The notes beneath the pieces were generated by a model that saw only the letters and a list, made by a program, of their open reading frames with translations, did not search any database and was not told where the DNA came from. A DNA stretch of 11,023 nt from JBFWWW01 sp050245975 (GTDB lineage Bacteria > Pseudomonadota > Alphaproteobacteria > Rhizobiales > Hyphomicrobiaceae), in NCBI GenBank assembly GCA_050245975.1, contig JBFWWW010000135.1, positions 1 through 11,023 of the forward strand, written 5' to 3'. The position numbers were made by a program, and so were the translations under genes. This document shows, in pieces, positions 1 through 6,430 of the stretch (its first letter is position 1; each line of letters begins with the position of its first letter).

Positions 1-635
1 GTTTCGAGATGAGCCCGGCCGAGATCCTGGATGCGACGCTGCAGGCGTCGGGCCTCGGCACCTGGGAGGACCTTGTCGCCAACCGCTGGATCGACCTGCA
101 ACCGGATTTCGAGACCTCGCACTTCATCAACGGCTTCGGCCACAGTGATGGGAAATTCCATTTCGCTCCGGACTGGGCGAAGGTGACGGTTGCGCATGAC
201 GGGCCTATGGGGCCGGTCGAGACGCTGCCGAAGCTGCCCGACTACTGGACCTCAATCGAGCTTGCCGACGAAACACATCCGTTCCGGCTCGCCACAAGTC
301 CGTCGCGCTACTACCTGAACTCGACCTTCAACGAGACGCCGACCAGCATCGACAAGCACGGCCGGCCGTTGGCGCTGATGCACCCCGAGGACATCGCGGC
401 TCTGGGACTGTCCGATGGGCAGAAGATCGCGATGGGGAACGAGCGCGGCGAGATCAGGCTGCATGCCAGCGCGTTCGACGGCGTCTGCCGCGGCGTCGTG
501 ATCGTCGAAGGTATTATTCCCAATGACCGGTTCGAGGGCGGCGAAGGCATCAATACACTGACCGGCGCCGATCAGCCGGCGCCGTTCGGCGGCGCGGCCT
601 TCCACGACAACCACGTCTGGATCAGGGCGGCCTGA
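1..635 (+). CDS. Molybdopterin-dependent oxidoreductase, C-terminal part (5' end outside window)
   Basis: This is the C-terminal end, about 210 residues, of a DMSO-reductase-superfamily molybdoenzyme. The reading frame is open to the left edge (first complete codon at 3), so the ATG at 9 is internal and the FeS and catalytic domains lie outside the window. The visible part holds the molybdopterin-dinucleotide-binding domain typical of this superfamily. Counting from the Met at 9, FRLATSPSRYYLNSTF (residues 92-107) begins the domain. It continues through ALMHPEDIAALGLSDGQKI (122-140) and EGIIPNDRFEGGEGINTLTG (167-186), and ends with a short tail near HDNHVWIRAA. Enzymes of this group transfer oxygen atoms or oxidise substrates at a bis-MGD molybdenum centre, but the substrate cannot be read from this fragment. 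The gene stops at TGA 633-635, and 56 bases separate it from the RraA-like gene on the same strand, so co-transcription is possible. The family call is confident and the specific reaction is unknown. Confidence 0.88.
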   Translation, partial: FEMSPAEILDATLQASGLGTWEDLVANRWIDLQPDFETSHFINGFGHSDGKFHFAPDWAKVTVAHDGPMGPVETLPKLPDYWTSIELADETHPFRLATSPSRYYLNSTFNETPTSIDKHGRPLALMHPEDIAALGLSDGQKIAMGNERGEIRLHASAFDGVCRGVVIVEGIIPNDRFEGGEGINTLTGADQPAPFGGAAFHDNHVWIRAA

Positions 636-691
636 CGGGAAGTTTCGTTGTCACGCGCGCATCGACCCGCGCAAGCCAAACGGGTGAAACA

Positions 692-1414
692 ATGACGCCA
701 CCGATCCTGACCTCCGCGAACCGGGAGAAGCTGCGTGCCGTCAGCGTGGCGACGCTCACGACCTGCCTTTTCAAGCGCAACCTGCGCAATCAGTTCATCC
801 AGGACGTGCGGCCGATCAACCCCAATCCGCCGCGCATGGTGGGAGAGGCCTATACGCTGCGCTATATCCCCGCGCGCGAGGACCTCGACCACATCGGCGT
901 GTTCGAGGACCGCAGTCATCCGCAGCGCAAGGGCATCGAGGAGTGCCCGCCGGGGCACGTCATGGTCATCGACAGCCGCAAGGACACGCGCGCGGCCTCG
1001 GCCGGCGGCATTCTCATCACGCGCCTGATGGTGCGCGGGGCGGCCGGCATCGTCACCGACGGCGGCTTTCGCGACTGCCCGGAGATCGCGGAGATGGATT
1101 TCCCGGTCTACCAGAACAGGCCGGCGCCGCCGACCAACCTGACGCGGCAGCGCGCCATCGACCTCAACGTGCCCATAGGCTGCGGCGATGCGCCCGTTTT
1201 CCCCGGCGACATCATCGTCGGCGATGCGGAAGGCGTCGTTGTCATTCCGGCGCATCTCGCCAACGAGGTGGCGGAAGAGGCCTTCGAGATGACGGCCTAT
1301 GAGGATTTCGTCATCGAGAAGGTGCGGGACGGGCGCGGCATCTTCGGGCTCTATCCCGGCAACGCCGAGACGAAGGCCGAGTTCGCCAAATGGCGGTCGG
1401 CCAAGGGCCGCTAG
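692..1414 (+). CDS. RraA / HMG-CHA aldolase superfamily protein (possible class II pyruvate aldolase or oxaloacetate decarboxylase)
   Basis: This 240-residue protein belongs to the RraA-like (formerly 'demethylmenaquinone methyltransferase') superfamily. Members include the RNase E regulator RraA and the metal-dependent 4-hydroxy-4-methyl-2-oxoglutarate/4-carboxy-4-hydroxy-2-oxoadipate aldolases. The diagnostic aldolase motif GX20RD is intact: Gly106, twenty residues, then Arg127-Asp128 within TDGGFRDCPEI, where Asp128 would bind the divalent metal and Arg127 the pyruvate moiety. The segment GDIIVGDAEGVVVIP (172-186) is the usual conserved strand near the C-terminus. The protein is longer than E. 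coli RraA (about 160 aa) and resembles the 220-240-residue aldolase-like branch. Start ATG 692 has only a weak ribosome site (GGGTGA just upstream). It follows the molybdoenzyme gene by 56 bases and converges on the NDH-2-like gene. A catabolic aldolase or decarboxylase role fits better than RNase E regulation, but no pathway neighbour confirms a substrate. Confidence 0.85.
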   Translation: MTPPILTSANREKLRAVSVATLTTCLFKRNLRNQFIQDVRPINPNPPRMVGEAYTLRYIPAREDLDHIGVFEDRSHPQRKGIEECPPGHVMVIDSRKDTRAASAGGILITRLMVRGAAGIVTDGGFRDCPEIAEMDFPVYQNRPAPPTNLTRQRAIDLNVPIGCGDAPVFPGDIIVGDAEGVVVIPAHLANEVAEEAFEMTAYEDFVIEKVRDGRGIFGLYPGNAETKAEFAKWRSAKGR

Positions 1415-1456
1415 GGGCTGTCCGCTGTCGGGTGAGCCGGTCGCCGCGCGGATGCG

Positions 1457-2827
1457 TCAGTGCAGCTTCACATGCGGCTCCGTGCGTCGCGTGATCAGGC
1501 GGGCAAGCGTATCGAGCGAGACTTTCGCCGGGCCGTGCAGAGCCAGCTCGTGCATCTTGTAAAGCGACTTGTACATCAGGCGCGCGAACAGGCCTTCGAT
1601 GAACAGGTTGCCGCCCACCAGCTTTCCCATCAGGTTGCCGACGGTCGAGTATTCACCCAGCGACACAAGCGAGCCGAAGTCGCGATAGGTCCAGTCGCGC
1701 AGCGGCTCGCCGGCCAGCAGCCGCCGGATCTGGCCGACCATGTGCGACGCCTGCTGGTGGGCTGCCTGCGCGCGGGGCGGCACGATGCCCGGGTGACCCG
1801 GCCAGGGGCAGGCGGCGCAGTCGCCGATGGCAAAAATGCTGTCGTCACGCGTGGTCTGCAGCGTGCGGCGCACGACGAGCTGGTTGGCGCGGTTGGTTTC
1901 GAGACCGGCGATGTTCGCCAGCACGTCCGGCGCCTTGACGCCGGCAGACCAGACGATGAGCTCGGCCGGAATGAGTTCCCCGCTGGCAAGCCTGACGCTG
2001 TGTGGAAGGACTTCGGACACGCGGGCCGAGGTCCGTATCTGGACACCGAGCTTGCCGAGCAGCTCCGCAGCAGCGTCCGACAGGCGCTCGGGGAGTGCGG
2101 GCAGGACGCGGTTCGCCGCCTCGATGAGCGTGATCTTGATGTCCATGTCGGGATCGATGCGGTCGAGGCCGAAGGCCACGAGCTGCCGCGTGGTGCGGTG
2201 CAGCTCCGCCGCAAGCTCGGTTCCGGTGGCGCCCGCGCCGATGATGGCGACGTGGAGCTGGTCGGGCCGCAGGGGCTCGGACTGGCTGTGGGCGCGGATG
2301 CAGGCGTTGACGAGGCGGGCATGGAAACGCGCCGCCTCCTGCGGCGTCTCGAGCGAGATGGCGTTGGCCTTCACGCCGGGTGTGCCGAAGTCGTTGGTGA
2401 GGCTGCCGACGGCGATGACGAGCGTGTCGTAGGGAAAGGACCTGTCGTTCGTCACCTGGCGGCCTTCGCTGTCGACGTAGGGGGCGATGCGCACCTCGCG
2501 CCTCTCGCGGTCGATGCCGGTCATCTCCCCGATGCGATAGGTGAACCCGTGCCAGTAGGCCTGCGCCAGATAGTCGATCTCGCGGACGTTGAGATCGAGG
2601 CTGCCGGCGGCGATCTCGTGCAGGAGCGGCTTCCAGAGATGGGTGCGCTTGCGGTCGATAAGGGTGATCGCAGCCTTGCGCTTGCGGCCGAGCTTGTTGC
2701 CGAGGCGCGTCGCGAGCTCCAGCCCGCCGGCGCCGCCGCCGACGATGACCACCTTGTGCAGCCCCGGCTCGGATGCCAGGTCCACGCCGGCAGGCGATGG
2801 GCGATCTTTGCGGACAGCCTCATTCAT
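1457..2827 (-). CDS. ndh: Type II NADH dehydrogenase-like FAD-dependent oxidoreductase (NDH-2)
   Basis: NDH-2 is a single-subunit, non-proton-pumping NADH:quinone oxidoreductase on the cytoplasmic face of the membrane. The 456-residue protein (from Met 2827) has the family layout. An FAD-binding GGGAGG (residues 30-35) lies in KVVIVGGGAGGLELA, followed by KRTHLWKPLLHEIAAGSLD (60-78), characteristic of NDH-2. The NAD(H)-binding GAGATG (197-202) comes next, then IFAIGDCA (331-338), which contacts FAD, and the quinone-site motif AQAAHQQA (353-360). The C-terminal region, including GLFARLMYKSLYKMHELAL, looks like the amphipathic membrane-anchoring segment. I chose ATG 2827 over ATG 2842 because GGGGAGG ends 6 bases before 2827, and this sequence overlaps the first codons of the longer version. 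The gene lies 129 bases after the P450 on the same strand and converges with the RraA-like gene. The flavoprotein family is certain. Respiratory NDH-2 is the best call, and a related quinone or other reductase is the alternative. Confidence 0.9.
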   Translation of the reverse strand: MNEAVRKDRPSPAGVDLASEPGLHKVVIVGGGAGGLELATRLGNKLGRKRKAAITLIDRKRTHLWKPLLHEIAAGSLDLNVREIDYLAQAYWHGFTYRIGEMTGIDRERREVRIAPYVDSEGRQVTNDRSFPYDTLVIAVGSLTNDFGTPGVKANAISLETPQEAARFHARLVNACIRAHSQSEPLRPDQLHVAIIGAGATGTELAAELHRTTRQLVAFGLDRIDPDMDIKITLIEAANRVLPALPERLSDAAAELLGKLGVQIRTSARVSEVLPHSVRLASGELIPAELIVWSAGVKAPDVLANIAGLETNRANQLVVRRTLQTTRDDSIFAIGDCAACPWPGHPGIVPPRAQAAHQQASHMVGQIRRLLAGEPLRDWTYRDFGSLVSLGEYSTVGNLMGKLVGGNLFIEGLFARLMYKSLYKMHELALHGPAKVSLDTLARLITRRTEPHVKLH

Positions 2828-2834
2828 CCGGTGC
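2828..2834 (-). promoter_or_regulatory. Ribosome-binding site that fixes the ndh start
   Basis: On the minus strand the sequence reads GGGGAGGCACCGG followed by ATG (2827-2825), so a near-perfect Shine-Dalgarno GGAGG lies six bases before this ATG. The upstream in-frame ATG at 2842 has no comparable site. This favours a 456-residue rather than a 461-residue product. The marked interval is approximate: the GGAGG core is at 2837-2833 and the spacer at 2832-2828. Confidence 0.7.
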
Positions 2835-2926
2835 CTCCCCATGTCGCTCGGCGGCGAACCGGGCGCACGCGCGCGGCAGCCCCGGCCATGCCGAGGGCCA
2901 GTGTAGCCGGAAGAGAGGGGGCGTCT

Positions 2927-2952
2927 ATCGCGGGCGAGGCGTTGCCCGCGAT
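2927..2952 (-). terminator. Strong hairpin just after the P450 stop codon
   Basis: The sequence contains a perfect 9-bp inverted repeat: ATCGCGGGC (2927-2935) pairs with GCCCGCGAT (2944-2952) around an 8-base loop. It begins four bases after the P450 stop codon (TGA 2959-2957). In the direction of P450 transcription it is not followed by a T tract, so it is either a poor intrinsic terminator or a 3'-end-protecting or processing hairpin. On the plus strand it is followed by TTTG, but no plus-strand gene ends there. It may reduce readthrough from the P450 into ndh. Confidence 0.5.
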
Positions 2953-2956
2953 TTTG

Positions 2957-4330
2957 TCAGCTCAGCTCGCGGATGCGAAACTTGAGGCCGCCCTTGGGGG
3001 TCAGCGTGACAGTGGCGTTGATGCCGGGCGGCTCGGTGCCGACGTACTCGGGCCGGAAGCGGCGCAGCAGGATCGACAGGGCGAGCGTGTTCTCGACCTG
3101 GCTCATGGCGCCGCCGATGCAGGAGCGCTTGCCGGCGCCGAAGGGGAGGTAGGTGTAGGGCTTGCGCTTCTTGGCGGCATCGCCCATCCAGCGCTCCGGC
3201 ATGAACGCCTCCGGGTCCTCCCAGTACTTCGGGCTGTGATGGACACCGTAGGCGAAGAGCGCGATGCGGTCGCCGGGACGGATTTCCTTGCCCTCGATGA
3301 CGTCCGGCTTGGCGGCCGTGCGGATCAGGCTCCAGATCGGCGGATAGAGGCGCATCGTCTCCTGGATGACGGCGCGCGTATAGGCGAGGGCGGAGTAGTC
3401 CGCCGCGGTCGGCTCGCGGTCGCCGTAGACGGCCTCGCCTTCCTTGCGGATGCGCTCGGCGGCCTCGGGGCTCTTGGCGGTCTCGTAGAGCGCCCAGGCC
3501 AGCGTGAGCGCCGTCGTCTCCGTGCCGGCCCACAGGTACTGCTTGAGCTCGTCGACGGCCTGCGCCTGGTCGAACTCCGGGATGGAGGGATCGGCGACGG
3601 CGGCCTCGATCATCTTGAGAAGCGTGCGCTCGCGCGCCTCGCGCGGATCGGCGGCGATCACTTCGGGCGGCACCCCGGCCCAGACCTCCATCGCCTTGGC
3701 GGCGTCTTCCTCGGTGATCTCGAACTCCTCGCCGGCGACCTTCTTCAGGCGGATCGCCTTGTGGTTCATCACGTCGGTGTAGGTCTTCACGCACTTGAAG
3801 ACGAAGTGCGGATTGAACGGCATCTCGCGGTCGAACAGCGCCTTGCAGATCATGTCCGCGGCAAGCGTCCAGGTCTGCTCGACCATCTCCACCGTCTCGC
3901 CGGTCTGGGCAAGGTTGGCCCACAGGTCCATCTTCGTGCGGATGGCGGCCAGGAAGTAGGGGATGTACTCGGCGAACATGTCCGGGTGAAACGCCGGCTG
4001 CTGCGGCATGCGGATCTTCTGCCAGAGCGCGCCGTCGTTCGTGATCATCGACTTGCCGAAAATGGGCTTCAGGCCGTCGAAATACTTGATGTAGTCGTCG
4101 GCTTTCGTGACCAGCACGCGCTTGAAGTGCTCCGGTTCGGTCAGCAGGACGACGCGCTGGTTGCCCATGTTGATCGGGATGACGCCGCCGTAGCGCTCGC
4201 CCATGAGCATCAGGATCGACATCGGGTTCGACGGACCCTTCAGGAGAGGGGTCAGCTTGAACCAGATGCTCTGCTCCTCGCCGAGCTGGTCTACATGGGA
4301 GGGGATGACGGTCATCTCAGACGGCTCCAT
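2957..4330 (-). CDS. Cytochrome P450
   Basis: This is a complete 457-residue heme-thiolate monooxygenase that would insert one oxygen atom from O2 into an organic substrate using two electrons from a redox partner. All hallmark motifs are present. The C-helix W103xxxR107 contacts the heme propionates. The I-helix AGTETT (268-273) holds the acid/alcohol pair for O2 activation. The K-helix ExxR is ETMR (324-327), and the PERW-type motif lies at 378-381. The heme ligand loop FGAGKRSCIG (397-406) carries the axial Cys404. The AGTETT motif and general layout resemble the CYP4/CYP102-like branch more than CYP101-type camphor hydroxylases. There is no N-terminal membrane anchor, so it is probably soluble. 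The start is uncertain: ATG 4330 lacks a ribosome site, whereas in-frame ATG 4315 has TGGAG nine bases upstream (452 aa). No ferredoxin or ferredoxin reductase is encoded in the window. The substrate cannot be deduced. Confidence 0.95.
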   Translation of the reverse strand: MEPSEMTVIPSHVDQLGEEQSIWFKLTPLLKGPSNPMSILMLMGERYGGVIPINMGNQRVVLLTEPEHFKRVLVTKADDYIKYFDGLKPIFGKSMITNDGALWQKIRMPQQPAFHPDMFAEYIPYFLAAIRTKMDLWANLAQTGETVEMVEQTWTLAADMICKALFDREMPFNPHFVFKCVKTYTDVMNHKAIRLKKVAGEEFEITEEDAAKAMEVWAGVPPEVIAADPREARERTLLKMIEAAVADPSIPEFDQAQAVDELKQYLWAGTETTALTLAWALYETAKSPEAAERIRKEGEAVYGDREPTAADYSALAYTRAVIQETMRLYPPIWSLIRTAAKPDVIEGKEIRPGDRIALFAYGVHHSPKYWEDPEAFMPERWMGDAAKKRKPYTYLPFGAGKRSCIGGAMSQVENTLALSILLRRFRPEYVGTEPPGINATVTLTPKGGLKFRIRELS

Positions 4331-4592
4331 TGGCTTTTAACGTGCCCGTTGGCCTCCTGCGCCGCGGCGGGCGCAAAAAAACCGCGTGCCCGGCCAAGCC
4401 GGACGCCACGATCCCACTTCCTCCCAGACAACGCAGCGCCGGCCTAGCCCTTGTTTCGACGGCTATTTGTCCGGCCGCGGTGCATGCGTGTCTCGTAGCA
4501 CCGTAAAGGACAACGCGTCCACAGCGACGCCGTTGCTGCCGCCAGTTCGGCGCCGGGTGGTGCGGGAATGACGAACACCGTTTACTTGTCGC
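4331..4592. other. Intergenic region between purN and the P450 gene
   Basis: This 262-base stretch is flanked by minus-strand genes. Apart from the hairpin plus T7 at its P450-proximal end I see no gene. The 61-codon plus-strand frame at 4386-4571 has no domain-like composition and no ribosome site. It should hold the P450 promoter, but I could not identify a convincing -35/-10 pair. Confidence 0.6.
4375..4410 (-). terminator. Hairpin plus T7 tract between purN and the P450 gene (terminator or attenuator)
   Basis: Read on the minus strand, GTCCGGC (4404-4398), loop TTG, and GCCGGGC (4394-4388) form a 7-bp GC-rich stem with one G-T wobble. ACGCGG follows, then seven T residues (4381-4375). 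Pairing of CGT (4410-4408) with ACG (4387-4385) across a bulge would bring the stem within three bases of the T run. It lies about 190 bases after the purN stop and only 44 bases before the P450 ATG. It could end purMN transcripts. If the P450 promoter lies upstream of it, it would instead sit in the P450 leader as an attenuator. Confidence 0.55.
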
Positions 4593-5240
4593 TCAGGGGG
4601 CAGGCGAGAACAGCGGCGCCTGTTGGTTAACCGGCGATGCCGGGGTCGCGGCGATGCCGGCCATGGTGATTTCTCCGGTGGCGACGAGCTTTAGCGCCAG
4701 CGGGTAGAGCGTATGCTCGGCCGAAAGAATGCGCGCCTCGAGGGCTGCGACATCATCGCCGGGCAGGACGGGCACCGCGGCCTGCGCCACGATCGGCCCG
4801 GAATCGAGGTCCGGTGTGACAAAATGCACGGTGCAGCCGGAGATGCGGACGCCGGCATCCAGCGCCTGCTTGTGCGGGTGCAGCCCCTTGAACGAGGGCA
4901 GCAGCGAAGGGTGGATGTTCAGCTGGCGCCCAAGCCACCGCCTGGCGAACGCGTCGCCCTGGATGCGCATGAAGCCGGCATGGCAGACGATCTCGGCGCC
5001 GGCATCGGCCAGCGCGCGGTCGACGGCATCGTCGAAGGCGTCGCGGCTTGCGAACGGCTTGTGATCGATGACGAGTGTCCGCAGCCCGGCAGCCCGGGCC
5101 CGTTCCAGGCCGGCGGCGTCCGGCCGGTTCGACAGCACGAGCGCCACCTCGGCCGGATAGCCGGGCGTGCGGCAGGCCTCGGCGAGCGACACCATGTTGG
5201 AGCCGCGGCCGGAGATCAGAATGGCGACGCGTTTTTTCAC
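4593..5240 (-). CDS. purN: Phosphoribosylglycinamide formyltransferase (GAR transformylase)
   Basis: PurN transfers a formyl group from 10-formyltetrahydrofolate to GAR, giving FGAR, the third step of cytoplasmic de novo purine synthesis. The 215-residue product begins VAILISGRGSN (5-15), the phosphate-binding N-terminus. It carries the catalytic triad of the family: Asn108 and His110 in LNIHPSLLP, and an Asp in the DLDSGPI segment (Asp146, by alignment with E. coli Asp144). AGFMRI (88-93) is also typical. The start is GTG 5240, supported by GGAG five bases upstream and by the N-terminal match to the family; the open frame continues upstream only because it runs opposite or out of frame within purM. 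The GTG overlaps the purM stop as GTGA, so translation is probably coupled. The length is normal for the family (about 210-220 aa). The last 20 residues form a Pro/Ala-rich tail of no known role. Confidence 0.96.
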   Translation of the reverse strand: MKKRVAILISGRGSNMVSLAEACRTPGYPAEVALVLSNRPDAAGLERARAAGLRTLVIDHKPFASRDAFDDAVDRALADAGAEIVCHAGFMRIQGDAFARRWLGRQLNIHPSLLPSFKGLHPHKQALDAGVRISGCTVHFVTPDLDSGPIVAQAAVPVLPGDDVAALEARILSAEHTLYPLALKLVATGEITMAGIAATPASPVNQQAPLFSPAP

Positions 5241-6361
5241 GCGAACTCCAGGTTGCCCGAATAGCGGACGGCTTCGGCTTCGCCCTTGCCCTTGGCCTCG
5301 GACTTCACGCCGCGTCCCGGCTCGATCTCGCCCACCACGACGGCCTGCTCGCCGGCATCGCTCAGCGCAGCGAGCACGGCGTCGGCCTGCGCGCGGTCGG
5401 CGACGACGATCATGCCGAGGCCGCAGTTGAAGGTGCGCAGCATCTCGTCGCCGTCGATCCCCGCAGCGGCGCCCAGCCAAGCGAAGACGGGCTGCGCCCG
5501 CCACGCCGACAGGTCGATATGGGCCGCAAGGCCTGCGGGAAGAACGCGCGGAATGTTCTCCGACAGGCCGCCGCCGGTGATGTGCGACAGCGCCTTGATG
5601 GCGCCGGTCGCGCCGCCGGTGGCGTTCAGTGCGGCGAGCACCGGCTTGACGTAGATGCGCGTCGGCGCGAGCAGCGCCTCGGCAAGGGAGACGCCGGCCG
5701 CGAAGGGAGCGGCGGCGGACCAGCCGAGACCCTGCGCCGACACGAGCTTGCGCACGAGCGAATAGCCGTTCGAGTGCACGCCCGAGGACCTAAGCCCGAT
5801 GATGACGTCGCCCGGCAGGATGTCGGAGCGCGGCAGAAGCGCGCCGCGCTCGGCGGCCCCGACGGCGAAGCCGGCAAGGTCGTAGTCGCCGCCGCCATAC
5901 ATCCCCGGCATCTCCGCCGTCTCGCCGCCGATGAGCGCGCAGCCCGCCTCGCGGCATCCGGCCGCGATGCCGCCGATCACAGCCGTCGCCGTTGCGAGAT
6001 CGAGCTTGCCGGTGGCGAAGTAGTCGAGAAAGAACAGCGGCTGCGCGCCCTGCACGACCAGATCGTTGACGCACATGGCGACGAGGTCGATGCCGATGGT
6101 GTCGTGTCGGCCGGTGTCGATGGCGATCTTCAGTTTCGTGCCCACGCCGTCGTTGGCGGCGACGAGGATCGGATCGCGGAAGCCTGCGGCCTTGAGATCG
6201 AACAGGCCGCCGAAGCCGCCCAGGTCCGCGTCCGCTCCCGGACGGCGGGTGGCCTTGACCAGCGGCTTGATCGCCGTCACAAGCGCGTTGCCGGCATCGA
6301 TGTCGACGCCGGAATCGCGATAGGAGATGGGTGTGTTCCGTTCCCGTCCGGAGGCGGCCAT
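5237..6361 (-). CDS. purM: Phosphoribosylformylglycinamidine cyclo-ligase (AIR synthetase)
   Basis: PurM uses ATP to close the imidazole ring of FGAM, producing AIR in the fifth step of de novo purine synthesis. The 374-residue protein shows the PurM/ThiL-type ATP-binding features: VAANDGVGTKLKIA (67-80), MCVNDLVVQGAQPLFFLDYF (96-115), GGETAEMPGMY (145-155), SSGVHSNGYSLVR (192-204) and HITGGGLSENIPRVLP (260-275). The start is ATG 6361, with AGGGA four bases upstream. The frame continues upstream as antisense to the neighbouring DUF2066 gene, which is an artefact. The C-terminal end contains a short charged insert rich in Lys, Glu, Ala and Gly (about 349-364) before the final RYSGNLEFA. It overlaps purN by four bases in one transcription unit and diverges from the DUF2066 gene over a 69-base gap. 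Confidence 0.97.
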   Translation of the reverse strand: MAASGRERNTPISYRDSGVDIDAGNALVTAIKPLVKATRRPGADADLGGFGGLFDLKAAGFRDPILVAANDGVGTKLKIAIDTGRHDTIGIDLVAMCVNDLVVQGAQPLFFLDYFATGKLDLATATAVIGGIAAGCREAGCALIGGETAEMPGMYGGGDYDLAGFAVGAAERGALLPRSDILPGDVIIGLRSSGVHSNGYSLVRKLVSAQGLGWSAAAPFAAGVSLAEALLAPTRIYVKPVLAALNATGGATGAIKALSHITGGGLSENIPRVLPAGLAAHIDLSAWRAQPVFAWLGAAAGIDGDEMLRTFNCGLGMIVVADRAQADAVLAALSDAGEQAVVVGEIEPGRGVKSEAKGKGEAEAVRYSGNLEFA

Positions 6362-6430
6362 GCGGTCCCTACTTTCGCCCGAATGCGCGCGGGTTATGGG
6401 GCATAGCAGAGTGCGCGGACGATCGGCAAC
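6362..6430. promoter_or_regulatory. Divergent promoter region between purM and the DUF2066 gene
   Basis: This 69-base gap must carry the start signals for both the purMN unit (minus) and the DUF2066-to-hdaA unit (plus), unless promoters lie inside the genes. It contains a small palindrome TATG-GGG-CATA (6395-6405) that could supply AT-rich -10-like elements on both strands. I could not identify matching -35 boxes or a PurR-type operator by eye. Confidence 0.4.

Noticed and set aside
572..1255. A 227-codon minus-strand frame opposite the RraA-like gene
   Set aside because: Its composition is rich in Arg, Ala, Asp and His with no domain, and the plus-strand gene carries the GX20RD motif.
1415..1456. 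Possible bidirectional terminator between the convergent RraA-like and ndh genes
   Set aside because: The 42-base gap has no convincing stem or T tract on either strand.
1460..4447. A 995-codon plus-strand open frame running antisense across ndh, the following gap and the P450 gene
   Set aside because: Its translation is rich in Arg, Gly, Asp, His and Val without recognisable domains, and both genes beneath it have full sets of family motifs. Long stop-free antisense frames are expected in high-GC DNA.
4386..4571. A 61-codon plus-strand frame in the purN-P450 gap
   Set aside because: It has no ribosome site, no hydrophobic or domain-like pattern, and it crosses the hairpin plus T7 element.
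5241..5504. An 88-codon N-terminal extension of purN
   Set aside because: It is an Arg-rich out-of-frame reading of the purM 3' end. GTG 5240 has a ribosome site and matches PurN N-termini.
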